This document shows positions 1 through 8,204 of a stretch of 64,000 nucleotides of DNA, in pieces. The stretch lies in assembly GCA_041401985.1 (NCBI GenBank), contig JAWKTE010000020.1, positions 9,341 through 73,340 of the forward strand, read 5' to 3'. This DNA comes from JACKHA01 sp041401985 (GTDB lineage: Bacteria; Planctomycetota; Phycisphaerae; Phycisphaerales; UBA1924). Positions within the stretch are counted from its first letter, which is position 1. Each line of letters begins with the position of its first letter. The position numbers were made by a program, and so were the translations under genes. The notes beneath the pieces were generated by a model. That model had not been told where the DNA came from and made no database searches. It saw only the letters and a list, made by a program, of their open reading frames with translations.

Positions 1-1465
1 GCAGGGGCTCGCCCTGGTCGGAGGCCCAGACCTGCATGGCGGCGACGCTCGTGTTCCCGAGGCCGCGGGTCGGGGTGTTGATGATGCGTTCGAGCGACAC
101 GTCGTCGGCGGGGTTGGCGACGACGCGGAGGTAGGCCAGGCAGTTCTTGATCTCTTCGCGGTCGAAGAAGGCGGTGCCGCGTGCGATGGTGTAGGGCACG
201 CCGGCGGATCGGAAGGCGTCCTCGAGGACGCGTGAGAGGGCGTTGGTGCGGTAGAAGACGGCCATGGAGCGCCACGGAACGCCGGGGGCGGCGTGGTCGG
301 AGTCGAAGGGTTGAGACGCGCCAGCGGTTGCGCGGTCGGTGTCGCTGGCCCCGGCGTGGCGGCGTTTGAAGTGGTCGACGATGAGCGAGGCCTCGTGGTG
401 CTCGTCGCGGCACAGGACGACGCGGACCTTGTCGCCGCCGGGGCGGCTGGTGAAGAGGGGCTTGTCGCGTCGGAGGCGGTTATGCTTGATGAGGGTGTCG
501 GCGACGGCAAGGATGGGCTCGGTGGAGCGGAAGTTCTCGCCGAGTTTGATGGTGGTGCAGCCGGGGTAGGCCTTCTCGAAGTCGAGGATGTTGTTGATGT
601 CGGCGCCGCGCCAGCCGTAGATGGACTGGTCGGGGTCGCCGACGACGCAGATGTTGGGCTCGACGCCGGCGCGTTCGGCAATCGCGTTCCAGGCGCCGCC
701 GCCGGCGAGCATGGCGGCGATCTGGAACTGGGCGCGGTTGGTGTCCTGGTACTCGTCGATGAGCAGGTATCGGAAGCGGGCCTGGCACTCGGCGCGGATC
801 TCGGGGCGTTCCTTCAGGATCCTCGCGGTGAGCAGGAGCAGGTCGTCGAAATCGACGGCGTTGGCCTGGTGCAGGGCCCGCTCGTAGGACGTGTAGATCT
901 TGGCGACCTGGCGGCCCCGGAAGTCCGACGCGCGGTCGGCAAAGGCCGCGGCGTCCAGCAGATCGTTCTTGGCGTTGCTGATGACCGAGAGCACGGTCCG
1001 CGGCGGCCAGTTGCTGGTCGAGAGGTTGAGGGCGGCGATCACCTTCTTGATGAGCGACTGCTGGTCCGACGAGTCGTAGATGGAGTAGTCGGGCTTGAGG
1101 CCGGGGATGCGGGCGTGTTCGGCGTAGCGCCGGAGCAGGCGGGCGCACAGGGAGTGGAAGGTGGTGATAGTCAGGGCGCGGGCGACGCGTTCGGAGCCCA
1201 GGCCGGTGTCGGCCAGGAGGCGCTCGACGCGCTCGCGCATCTCGCCGGCGGCCTTGTTGGTGAAGGTCAGGGCCAGGATCTGCCAGGGGCGGACGCCGAT
1301 GGTGAGCAGGCGGGCGATGCGCCGGGTGATGACGCGGGTCTTGCCGGACCCCGCGGCGGCGAGGATGAGCAGCGGGCCCTCGGTATGGAGGACCGCGGCC
1401 CGCTGGGGGTCGGTGAGGTCGGCCAAGAGGGCGTCGTGCCGTGGGTCGCGATCCGTCGCGGGCAT
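1..1465 (-). CDS. pcrA: UvrD/PcrA-type superfamily 1 DNA helicase, 3' end outside window
   Basis: ATP-dependent 3'-5' DNA helicase of the UvrD/Rep/PcrA family, acting in repair and replication-fork maintenance. Read on the minus strand from ATG at 1465, about 488 residues are visible and the frame is still open at base 1, so the C-terminus is missing. Visible motifs: Walker A AAAGSGKT (residues 36-43), TFTNKAAGEM motif Ia, motif II LLIDEYQDTN (about 234) and motif III VVGDPDQSIYGWRGA (about 275). The order and spacing fit the family. There is no purine-rich ribosome site before the ATG, the preceding bases being pyrimidines. It is divergent from the toxin-antitoxin pair at 1609. PcrA, UvrD and Rep cannot be told apart from this part alone. 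Confidence 0.93.
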   Translation of the reverse strand, partial: MPATDRDPRHDALLADLTDPQRAAVLHTEGPLLILAAAGSGKTRVITRRIARLLTIGVRPWQILALTFTNKAAGEMRERVERLLADTGLGSERVARALTITTFHSLCARLLRRYAEHARIPGLKPDYSIYDSSDQQSLIKKVIAALNLSTSNWPPRTVLSVISNAKNDLLDAAAFADRASDFRGRQVAKIYTSYERALHQANAVDFDDLLLLTARILKERPEIRAECQARFRYLLIDEYQDTNRAQFQIAAMLAGGGAWNAIAERAGVEPNICVVGDPDQSIYGWRGADINNILDFEKAYPGCTTIKLGENFRSTEPILAVADTLIKHNRLRRDKPLFTSRPGGDKVRVVLCRDEHHEASLIVDHFKRRHAGASDTDRATAGASQPFDSDHAAPGVPWRSMAVFYRTNALSRVLEDAFRSAGVPYTIARGTAFFDREEIKNCLAYLRVVANPADDVSLERIINTPTRGLGNTSVAAMQVWASDQGEPL

Positions 1466-1565
1466 GGGGGGAGGTTAGCGGTCCGGCGTCGGGATTCGAG
1501 GGGGGCGACAGAGTGGGTCGGGTGGGCTGGCTTGGATCGGGACCGGGCGAAGGCTGCTGACCGTG

Positions 1566-1594
1566 TTGACGGGTGTCCGTACATTGTGTACACT
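1566..1594 (+). promoter_or_regulatory. Promoter of the toxin-antitoxin pair with overlapping palindrome
   Basis: TTGACG (1566-1571), a 17-bp spacer, then TACACT (1589-1594). The -10 hexamer lies inside the palindrome GTGTACAC, a plausible operator for self-repression by the antitoxin complex as in Phd/YefM systems. The predicted start of transcription is about 8 bases before the ATG at 1609, leaving almost no leader. Confidence 0.6.
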
Positions 1595-1608
1595 ATGGAC
1601 AATCAGTG

Positions 1609-1860
1609 ATGACCACCAAGCCCAATGACATCCCGATGCGCGTGCTGCGTGAGCACCTGGCCGACGTGTCGGAGGAGGTGTCGCGCGGTCGCCGGTTCAT
1701 CGTGACGCGGAACAAGCGGGCCAAGATGGCGTTGGTGCCTGTGGAGGACCTGGCGAGGCTGGAGGCGTGGGAGGATGCGCGCGATGCCGCGGTGATCGCG
1801 GAACGGGCGGGCGAGTCGTCGGAATCGTGGGAAACCGTAAAGGCTCGCCTTGGGATCTAG
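1609..1860 (+). CDS. Type II antitoxin, Phd/YefM family
   Basis: An 83-residue protein starting at ATG 1609. The N-terminus (IPMRVLREHLADVSEEVSRG, then RFIVTRNKRAKMALVPVEDL) has the Phd/YefM pattern: a beta-strand and helix DNA-binding fold with the 'vtrnGkp.a.lvp.edl' signature. The C-terminal segment (ESSESWETVKARLGI) should be the toxin-wrapping tail. In this family the antitoxin binds its own promoter and neutralises a RelE/ParE-fold toxin. The gene below starts next to or inside its 3' end, the usual arrangement. An upstream in-frame ATG at 1573 lies inside the promoter and is unlikely. Family assignment is by motif only. Confidence 0.85.
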   Translation: MTTKPNDIPMRVLREHLADVSEEVSRGRRFIVTRNKRAKMALVPVEDLARLEAWEDARDAAVIAERAGESSESWETVKARLGI

Positions 1861-1927
1861 GCGGAAGCAGGGCGGGACGGGCCGCGGCGGTCGGACCGCG
1901 GGATCATCGGGCGGCCGGTCGGAGCGT

Positions 1928-2194
1928 GTGCGGCGGTACCGGGTCGAGATTAAGCGGTCGGCCGCGAAGGAGTTGGAGGCGCTGGACGCGAGGGCGCGGG
2001 GTTTGGTTGCCGCTGCGATCGACGGGTTGGCCGAGGATCCGCTGCCCGCGGGATGCCAGCCGATCAAGGGAGCGGCTGGCTGCTACCGGATTCGCGTCGG
2101 CGACTACCGGGTTGTGTACGAACTCCAGAGCGATGTGCTTGTGGTGCTGGTGATCCGGATTGGGCATCGGCGGGATGTGTATCGGGACCGGTGA
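1928..2194 (+). CDS. RelE/ParE-superfamily toxin
   Basis: From GTG 1928 the product is 88 residues, normal for a RelE/ParE toxin. It begins RRYRVEIKRSAAKELEAL and ends YRIRVGDYRVVYELQS....VVLVIRIGHRRDVYR, the classic fold signature (basic strand, then G.YR.RVGDYRV.Y, then V.RIGHR..VY). RelE members cleave mRNA at the ribosome and ParE members poison gyrase; the sequence alone does not decide which. The frame is open back to TTG 1850, which overlaps the antitoxin stop, but that adds a low-complexity Gly/Arg stretch unlike the family. It pairs with the antitoxin at 1609-1860. Confidence 0.85.
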   Translation: MRRYRVEIKRSAAKELEALDARARGLVAAAIDGLAEDPLPAGCQPIKGAAGCYRIRVGDYRVVYELQSDVLVVLVIRIGHRRDVYRDR

Positions 2195-2783
2195 GGATGG
2201 CGATTGGGGGGTGTCGCGCGCGTGGCCGAGGTGTGAAGCACGCGCGAATCGGTGGAAACCGGCTTGCCTTGGGTGTGAAGGCGGGGTAGATTCTGGGCGA
2301 CGCAATCCCGAACGCCAACCGGTTCTGGTCCGTCGGCTGACGCCGAAGGTGCCGGGGCTCGATCGCCGATCCAAATGGATGTCGGCGGGGCGGGTCGGGA
2401 CAGGAGCCTTTGACCGGTGCGGATCGATCGCGGAACCTCGTCTGGCTTGGGATGCACGGCGCGATGCGCCCATCGTCCCGCGGGGGTCTCGCGCCGTCGC
2501 GTCGGCCACACAGCGCGGGGGTCGGTTTCGACCCTTTCGCGTGTGCGAGGGCCTCGGCCCCTCGGACCCGCGTCGCTATGACCGCAGGTTTCGTCCAATC
2601 ATGGATGAGGCCGCGCGTGCGGGGCGGGGCTTTGGCCCTGGGCGTCCGCCGCGTGGTTGGACTTCGGCGTGATTCGAGGATCGCTTTGGCCCCGCGCCCC
2701 GGTGTCGGGGTTGGGCGGGTTTGTCGGTTCCGCGGGGTCCCGGGTTCGGGGCTGCCCGCCGCACACTTTGAGGAGTAGTCGCC
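2195..2783. other. Intergenic region and probable infC leader, no gene seen
   Basis: About 590 bases between the toxin gene and infC. Short open frames here have no recognisable composition or motif. A promoter-like pair lies near its start (2264-2292), so most of the stretch would be a 5' leader of roughly 490 bases. No ribosomal-protein leader or riboswitch was recognised. Confidence 0.5.
2264..2292 (+). promoter_or_regulatory. Possible infC promoter
   Basis: TTGCCT (2264-2269), a 17-bp spacer and TAGATT (2287-2292). Each hexamer matches the sigma-70 consensus at four of six positions. It is the best match in the region upstream of infC. Confidence 0.35.
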
Positions 2784-3653
2784 ATCAATCGCAGGTTTGG
2801 AGGTCCGGACAACCGTCAGGTTCAGCGCACGCGCGTGAACCACATGATCCGTCTGTCGCCGATCCGCGTGGTCGGCCCGGACAACGAGCAGATCGGCGTG
2901 ATCGAGACGCCGGCCGCGATCCGCATGGCCGAGGAGCAGGGGCTCGATCTGGTCGAGATCGTGCCCAACTCGCGCCCGCCCGTGTGCAAGATCATGGACT
3001 ACGGGAAGTACAAGTACGAACTCTCCAAAAAGGAGAGCAAGAACCGGGCGGCGGCCAAGAGCCAGGAGCTCAAGGAAATCCGCCTCGGGCGGTCGATCAA
3101 GATCGACCCGCACGACGTGTGGATCCGGGTGGAGCAGTCGCGCCGGTTCCTGATGCAGGGCCACAAGGTGCAGATCACCCAGCGGTTCCGCGGGCGTGAG
3201 ATGATGCACCGCCACCTGGGGATCGAGCGCCTGCAGAAGATCGTCACGGACCTGGCGGACATCTCGAAGGTGGAGAGCCCGCCGCGGTTCTTCGGTCGTG
3301 CGGCCACCATCATGCTCGCGCCGGACAAGGCCAAGATCGAGGCGCTCAAGCGGAAGATGAAGAAGGAAGAGCTCGAGGCCCTCGAGGAGGAGGAGGACGA
3401 ACTCGAGGAGGCCGACGCCGGCATCGAGTACGAGGACGACGACGACGACGCGACGCCCGAGGGCGCCGAGGGCGAGGCGGCGGAATCGGAAGCCAAGCCT
3501 GCGGCCAAGGGTGGCCCCAAGGAGCCCGCGAAGCCCGACGCGAAGGCCGGCAGGGCCGAGGACGACGACAAGAAGGGCAAGAAGAAGGGGCCGAAGGACA
3601 ACCGGGCGCGGAACCCCATCGATGACGAGATGCGGGCGTTGCTGGGCGAGTAA
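2784..3653 (+). CDS. infC: Translation initiation factor IF-3 with AUC start and long acidic/lysine tail
   Basis: IF-3 binds the 30S subunit, blocks premature joining of 50S and proofreads the start codon. The N-domain begins NRRFGGPDNRQ, then LSPIRVVGPDNEQIGVI. The linker (KKESKNRAAAKSQELKEIRLG) and C-domain (GHKVQITQRFRGREMMH, then FFGRAATIMLAP) follow. The start is inferred to be ATC at 2784. AGGAG (2771-2775) sits 8 bases before it, a TGA in the same frame is at 2769, and the only standard start (GTG 2835) has no good ribosome site and would remove the conserved N-terminus. From ATC the product is 289 residues, well over the usual 170-180. The last 95 or so are Glu/Asp-rich then Lys-rich. 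Non-AUG starts in infC are known to support autoregulation. rpmI and rplT do not follow; miaB does. Confidence 0.93.
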   Translation: MNRRFGGPDNRQVQRTRVNHMIRLSPIRVVGPDNEQIGVIETPAAIRMAEEQGLDLVEIVPNSRPPVCKIMDYGKYKYELSKKESKNRAAAKSQELKEIRLGRSIKIDPHDVWIRVEQSRRFLMQGHKVQITQRFRGREMMHRHLGIERLQKIVTDLADISKVESPPRFFGRAATIMLAPDKAKIEALKRKMKKEELEALEEEEDELEEADAGIEYEDDDDDATPEGAEGEAAESEAKPAAKGGPKEPAKPDAKAGRAEDDDKKGKKKGPKDNRARNPIDDEMRALLGE

Positions 3654-3669
3654 CGAGACCCGCGGACGA

Positions 3670-3759
3670 AGTTGGGACGCTGGGGTCGCGGGCGCTCCGC
3701 CCGCGACGGGGCGCGGAGACTCTGTCGCGGGCGTTCCGCCCGCAACCCCAGTTGGGACG
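3670..3759. repeat. 70-bp palindromic element between 10-bp direct repeats
   Basis: AGTTGGGACG occurs at 3670-3679 and again at 3750-3759. The 70 bases between them end in near-perfect inverted repeats (GGGGTCGCGGGCG at 3682-3694 against CGCCCGCAACCCC at 3737-3749) and hold two GC-rich hairpins of the form CGCGGGCG-NNCC-GCCCGC. It lies between infC and miaB and could also end transcription. Confidence 0.6.
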
Positions 3760-3829
3760 GTTGCAGATCACTCGGGCCGGCTCGCGGCGTGGAGAACACC
3801 ACGGGGCGCGGGTCGGCGGGAGTTGGGCG

Positions 3830-5684
3830 ATGTCCACGCGCGGTGATGTCGAAGTGATGGCAGCGGGCTCGTCGCCGGACGGCGGGGCCAGCCCGGCCAG
3901 CGGGGGGGCCGGCGACGGCTCGCGGCCCGCAACCCGGAGCGTCTATCTCGAGACGTTCGGCTGCCAGATGAACGAACTGGACTCGGAGCTGGTCGCGGGC
4001 CAGCTCGCGAGCCTGGGGTACCGCTTCACGCCCGACGCGGACCGGGCGGACGTGGTGCTGTACAACACCTGCTCGGTGCGCGAGCACGCCGAGCAGAAGG
4101 TGTGGTCGCGCCTCGGGAAACTCAAGTTCGAGAAGCAGCGGCGGCCCTCGATGGTCGTGGGCGTGCTGGGCTGCATGGCCGAGCGCGACGGCGTGGACCT
4201 GATCCGGCGGATGCCGGTCGTGGACATCCTGTGCGGGCCGGGCGAATTGGACAAACTGCCGTCGCTGCTGGACAACGCGGTGAGGACGAAGGAGAGTCTG
4301 GGAAGCGACGCCGCGACGCAGCGACGGAGCGACGAAGGGTCGAGTTCTCGTGGGCTGATCTCGGCGGGGCAGGTGGCGCTCCAGGGTGGGTCGTCGCGGC
4401 GGTCGGCGACGCTGGCGGCGGCCGAGGACACGCTGGAACTGCTGGATCTGTCGCGGGCGATCAGCCCGGTGGACGGGTTTGGCGGGGCGGGCGCGAAGCG
4501 GTCCGCGTACGTCAGGATCACGCGCGGGTGCAACAAGCACTGCACGTACTGCGTCGTGCCGCACACGCGCGGGGCCGAGATCCATCGCCCGCCGGACCAC
4601 ATCGTCGATGAGTGCAAGCGCCTGGCCGACGCGGGCGTGATCGAGGTCACGCTGCTAGGGCAGACCGTGAACCACTACCGGTTCGAGCACGGGGCGGCGG
4701 TGAGCCTCAGCGGCGTGACGCAGCCGCAGAAGGGGCGGGCGTGGGCGGCGCCCAAGGCCGGGGCGGCGCGCCGCGACCCGCAGGCCGGCCAGCACACGAC
4801 GACGTTCGCCGACCTGCTGGCGCGGGTCCACGACGAGGTGCCGGTCATCCGGCGTCTGCGGTTCGTCACGAGTTACCCGCGCGACTTCGGCGACGATGCC
4901 CTGCAGGTGATGCGGGACTGCCCGCGGATCTGCCGCTATCTGCACGTGCCGGCCCAGTCGGGTTCGGACCGGATGCTGCGGGCAATGAACCGGGGCTACA
5001 CGATCGCGCAGTACGAGGAGTTTCTGGGCGCGGGCCCGTGCGATGCTGGACCAGCCGGAGATCGGTCGCCCGCTGATGGTCTCCGGCGACATCATCGTCG
5101 GCTTCCCCGGCGAGACCGACGAGGACTTCGCCGCCACCGTGGGTCTGCTTGAGCGGGCCAGGTACAAGAACTGCTTCATCTTCAAGTACTCGCCCCGCCC
5201 GGGCACGCCGGCGTACGACCGGCTTCAGGACGACGTGCCCGAGGCGGTCAAACGCCAGCGGAACAACCAACTGCTCGCGATCCAGTCGCGGATTTCCGAC
5301 GAAGTCTCGGCGGCCCAGGTCGGGCGGGAGTTCGAGGTGATGGTCGAGGGCGTGAGCCGTCGGAGCCTGAAGCAGTCGGGGGCGACCAAGGGTGTGCTCC
5401 GCCGGCGCCAGGCGGTGGCCGGGGGCGTGGCGCTGACGGTTGGGGGCGTGGAGCCGCGGGGGGCGGTTGACGTGGCTCCAGTCGCCGGCGACGCGGGACA
5501 CGCCACGCCAGATCAAGGCGAGGCGCAGACCGGCACGGTGCAGTTGTCGTCGCGGACCGACGGCGACCTGATCGTGTTCGTCGATGTCCCCGCGGACCAG
5601 GCCGAGGGGCTGGTGGGCACGATGCGCCGCGTGCGGGTGACGGCGTCGGACCGGCTGAGCCTGCATGGGGCGCTGGTTTCCTGA
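3830..5684 (+). CDS. miaB: tRNA-2-methylthio-N6-isopentenyladenosine synthase MiaB, one frameshift
   Basis: Radical SAM methylthiotransferase that converts i6A37 to ms2i6A37 in tRNAs. The UPF0004 domain shows its three cluster cysteines (FGCQMN, NTCSVRE, LGCMAE). The radical SAM motif is GCNKHCTYC, and a TRAM domain lies near the C-terminus (VGREFEVMVEGVSRRS). Start is ATG 3830 with GGGAG 7 bases upstream. The frame breaks near 5035: the first frame runs to EEFLG, the next resumes at RAMLDQPEIGRP. Removing one C from the CCC run at 5035-5037 restores one protein (LGAGRAML), so a sequencing error or a very recent mutation is likely. An extra loop after KLPSLLDNAV is encoded partly by the 9-bp repeat family (4305-4337). 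Confidence 0.85.
4305..4337 (+). repeat. GYGACGGAG-family repeat inside miaB
   Basis: Degenerate tandem 9-mers related to GCGACGGAG, ending in GAGCGACGAAG. In the miaB frame they encode SDAATQRRSDEG, in a loop not expected in the family. They match repeats in asnS (11475-11702), at 13024-13060 and at 63947-63990. Confidence 0.6.
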
Positions 5685-5740
5685 GGGGAAAACGGCTCCG
5701 CAGGCGTGCGTGCCCGGTGTGTGATGCCCTCCGAAACGCC

Positions 5741-5768
5741 TTGGATCTCGCCGGGTGTCAAGTACACT
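5741..5768 (+). promoter_or_regulatory. Probable promoter of the dockerin-protein gene
   Basis: TTGGAT (5741-5746), a 16-bp spacer and TACACT (5763-5768). The -10 hexamer is the same as at 1589 and 12428. AGGAG follows at 5781-5785, 7 bases before ATG 5793. Confidence 0.45.
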
Positions 5769-5792
5769 GTTGGACTCGGCCAGGAGTGAGCG

Positions 5793-7433
5793 ATGCACGA
5801 ACGCCAGCACGCGACGGCGATGGCCGCGATTCTCGGACTTGGCTCCTGCGCCCTGGCGCAGCCGGCGTTCGACATCCCCGCGGACCTCGCGGCCCACATG
5901 CTCTCCGGGCAGGGCGTGCGCGTGACGATCCTGGGCGATTCGATCAGTTCGCCGGTCAAGGGCACGTTCTTCGCGGATCGGACCGACCGGACGCACTTCC
6001 CGCCGCACAACGGGATCCACAACGTGTGGACGCCGTCGCACGGGTGGCGCGGCGTGTCGGTGGGGGCGGTGGGGACGACGGACCCGACCGCGGGGTACTC
6101 GTGCTGGCGCGGGATCGGGGCGTTCGCGCGGTACCAGACCGAGGGCGAGTCGTTCGCGCCGCGCGTGAACGCGCCGCAGTACGCCGATGGTGCCGTCGGA
6201 TGGACGGTGGACACGGTCGGGCACTGGGCGCTCACGAGCGCATCCATCCCGTGGCAGTCGCGGACCACGTCCTACCTGCGCACGCCGCGCGTGCTCACGG
6301 GCGAGAACAACCACTGGAGCGAGGCATCAGCGCAGATCGGGCGGGGCGATCTGCACGTGCGCCAGGTGCTGTACACCAGCCCGGGGCTGCTGACGCCCGA
6401 GGCGATCACGTTCACACGCCTCGGCGGAACGGAAGTCACGCGGCCTTTCCCGGCGCCGGGCCCGGGGCCGCGGTGGGACTGGGTCGAGTACCCGGCGGCG
6501 GACGCGGGCTCGACGTGGAACCCCGAGACGCAGGCGTTCGAGACGACGTCGCGGTTCAACTACCAGTATTCATGGGGCACCGAGACGCGCCACTTCTACA
6601 CCGGCGGCGTGCTGTTCTACGACAACGCCAGCGACGGCATGATCGTCATGTCGCTCGCCCACGGCGGCTACAACAACATCGACCACCTGCGCACGCCCGC
6701 GACGTTCGGGCAGCCGGGGTACTACTTCGCGCGGCCGCACGGGTACGCGGACGAGGCCCTGCTCTCGTGGCTCGACGCGTTCGACATGACAGGGCCGGAC
6801 CGCGTGCCGGTCGTGCTGATCGCGATGGGCACCAACATCGCCCAGCCGGACAACGGCGGCTCGCCCGAGTCGATCAACGGCCTGAGCACCGAGGCGTACG
6901 CGGACAACATCCGGGCGCTCATCGCGCGATGGCGGGCGGTGTACGCCCAGCGTGGGCACGATCCGTACTTCATCCTCATGGGGATGTACGACTTCGAGGG
7001 CATGTACCCCAACCCGTTTGTGGACAGCATGGCCGAGCGGTTGTGGGAGGTCCGCAGCACGGACCCGAAGCCGGAGCGGATCGGGTTCGTCAGCCTGCCG
7101 GCCCTGATGGGGTACGTCGGGATGGGGTTCGACCCGGCGTGGTACTACCTGCCGTCGGACCACCACCTCTCGTCGCTCGGCTCGGTGCGGGTGGCCGAGG
7201 TGCTGTGGGAGGCGTTCGAGGCCTCCGCGTGCCCGGCCGACTTCGACCGCAGCGGCACGCTCAACTCGAACGATTTCTTCGCGTACCTGAGCGAGTACGC
7301 CGCGGGCGGAACCCGGGCGGACCTGACGACAACGGCGATCCCGGGGCAGGCGGGGTACGGCGTGCCGAACGGGGTGCTGAACGCGGACGACTTCTTCTTC
7401 TATCTGGGGTTGTACGCGGTGGGGTGTGAGTAG
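5793..7433 (+). CDS. Secreted SGNH/GDSL-hydrolase-like protein with C-terminal dockerin-like repeats
   Basis: 546 residues. The N-terminus is signal-peptide-like (TAMAAILGLGSCALAQ). A GDS box (VTILGDSIS, about residues 46-54) and a late SDHHLSSLG resemble the nucleophile and Asp-His blocks of SGNH hydrolases, with a long central stretch rich in aromatic residues. The last 70 residues hold two dockerin-like units: ACPADFDRSGTLNSNDFFAYLSEYAAG and GVPNGVLNADDFFFYLGLYAVGC. The same tail ends the protein at 14878-17190. Start is ATG 5793 with AGGAG upstream. Substrate unknown. The hydrolase call rests on two motifs and is moderate; the exported dockerin-type tail is clear. Confidence 0.75.
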   Translation: MHERQHATAMAAILGLGSCALAQPAFDIPADLAAHMLSGQGVRVTILGDSISSPVKGTFFADRTDRTHFPPHNGIHNVWTPSHGWRGVSVGAVGTTDPTAGYSCWRGIGAFARYQTEGESFAPRVNAPQYADGAVGWTVDTVGHWALTSASIPWQSRTTSYLRTPRVLTGENNHWSEASAQIGRGDLHVRQVLYTSPGLLTPEAITFTRLGGTEVTRPFPAPGPGPRWDWVEYPAADAGSTWNPETQAFETTSRFNYQYSWGTETRHFYTGGVLFYDNASDGMIVMSLAHGGYNNIDHLRTPATFGQPGYYFARPHGYADEALLSWLDAFDMTGPDRVPVVLIAMGTNIAQPDNGGSPESINGLSTEAYADNIRALIARWRAVYAQRGHDPYFILMGMYDFEGMYPNPFVDSMAERLWEVRSTDPKPERIGFVSLPALMGYVGMGFDPAWYYLPSDHHLSSLGSVRVAEVLWEAFEASACPADFDRSGTLNSNDFFAYLSEYAAGGTRADLTTTAIPGQAGYGVPNGVLNADDFFFYLGLYAVGCE

Positions 7434-7515
7434 GGAATCCCGGCGAGGCTGCGCGGGTTCATGTGTGCCGTGGGATTGATCCGGACCGCCTTCAAACCGT
7501 CCCGGTGTGTGGAAC

Positions 7516-7544
7516 TTGACAGGCTCCGTACGGGCCGATACGAT
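7516..7544 (+). promoter_or_regulatory. Promoter of the Panacea gene
   Basis: TTGACA (7516-7521), a 17-bp spacer and TACGAT (7539-7544): a perfect -35 and a four-of-six -10. The start codon is about 57 bases past the predicted transcription start. Confidence 0.6.
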
Positions 7545-7607
7545 TGGATGTTGTTTGGGTAGACTCGTGGAGACGCCAGTCGGACTCGGAAGGCAAGGAC
7601 GCGAGCG

Positions 7608-8204
7608 ATGCACAAGGCGGAGACGGTGGCTCGGTATCTACTGCATCTGGCGGCACGGTCGCCCGAGCCGTGCCCGATCACGCACATGCAGTTGCAGAAA
7701 CTGATGTACTACGTGCAGGGGTGGTCGCTGGCGTACACGGATGAACCGATGTTTCGCGGCGAGATCCAGGCGTGGGCGCATGGGCCGGTCGTCAAGCAGT
7801 TGTACCCGCAGTTCGCCGACTTCAAGCAAGAGCCGATCCCGGCCGGACAGGGGGCGGAGTCGGCGGCGTTGCGGCAGCAGGATCGGGCGTTGATCGAGGC
7901 GGTGTGGACGCGATACGGGCAGTTCTCAGCGCTGCGGCTGCGGGCGATGACGCACGCGGAGCAGCCGTGGAAGGTGGCCCGCGGTGATCTGCCCGAGGGC
8001 AAGGAGAGCCGGGCCGAGATCGGGCATGAGGCGTTGCGTTCGTTCTTCCGCGGCGAGATGGAGGCGTGGTGCCGGCGTGGCGGGATGCCGCTTGATCGCG
8101 TGGAACGATCGGTCGCTCAGGCGCGGGCGGGCGAAGCGACGGAACTCGACCTGACCGGTTTCGGGCGTGGTCGGCTCGGGGGACGGCCGCGTGTGGCGGG
8201 TTGA
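7608..8204 (+). CDS. Panacea (DUF4065, SocA-like) antitoxin-domain protein
   Basis: 198 residues. The domain runs from about residue 5 to 140: VARYLLHLA, ITHMQLQKLMYYVQGWSLAY, EPMFRGEIQAWAHGPVVKQLYPQF and later FSALRLRAMTHAEQPWKVAR. This is the DUF4065 signature (LQKLLYY.Q...L....LF...I.AW.HGPV). Such domains are known as versatile antitoxins (Panacea) and as the proteolytic adaptor SocA. The 3' end overlaps the next gene by 38 bases, as in a toxin-antitoxin operon. The C-terminal 55 residues are basic and not recognised. Preceded by a strong promoter (7516-7544). Confidence 0.85.
   Translation: MHKAETVARYLLHLAARSPEPCPITHMQLQKLMYYVQGWSLAYTDEPMFRGEIQAWAHGPVVKQLYPQFADFKQEPIPAGQGAESAALRQQDRALIEAVWTRYGQFSALRLRAMTHAEQPWKVARGDLPEGKESRAEIGHEALRSFFRGEMEAWCRRGGMPLDRVERSVAQARAGEATELDLTGFGRGRLGGRPRVAG

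Noticed and set aside
293..1609. 438-codon plus-strand frame across the helicase gene
   Set aside because: Antisense to PcrA motifs; the Val/Gly/Ala composition is typical of a shadow frame.
5020..5045. Programmed frameshifting in miaB
   Set aside because: No slippery heptamer or downstream stimulatory structure was noticed, and a one-base change at a homopolymer explains the break.
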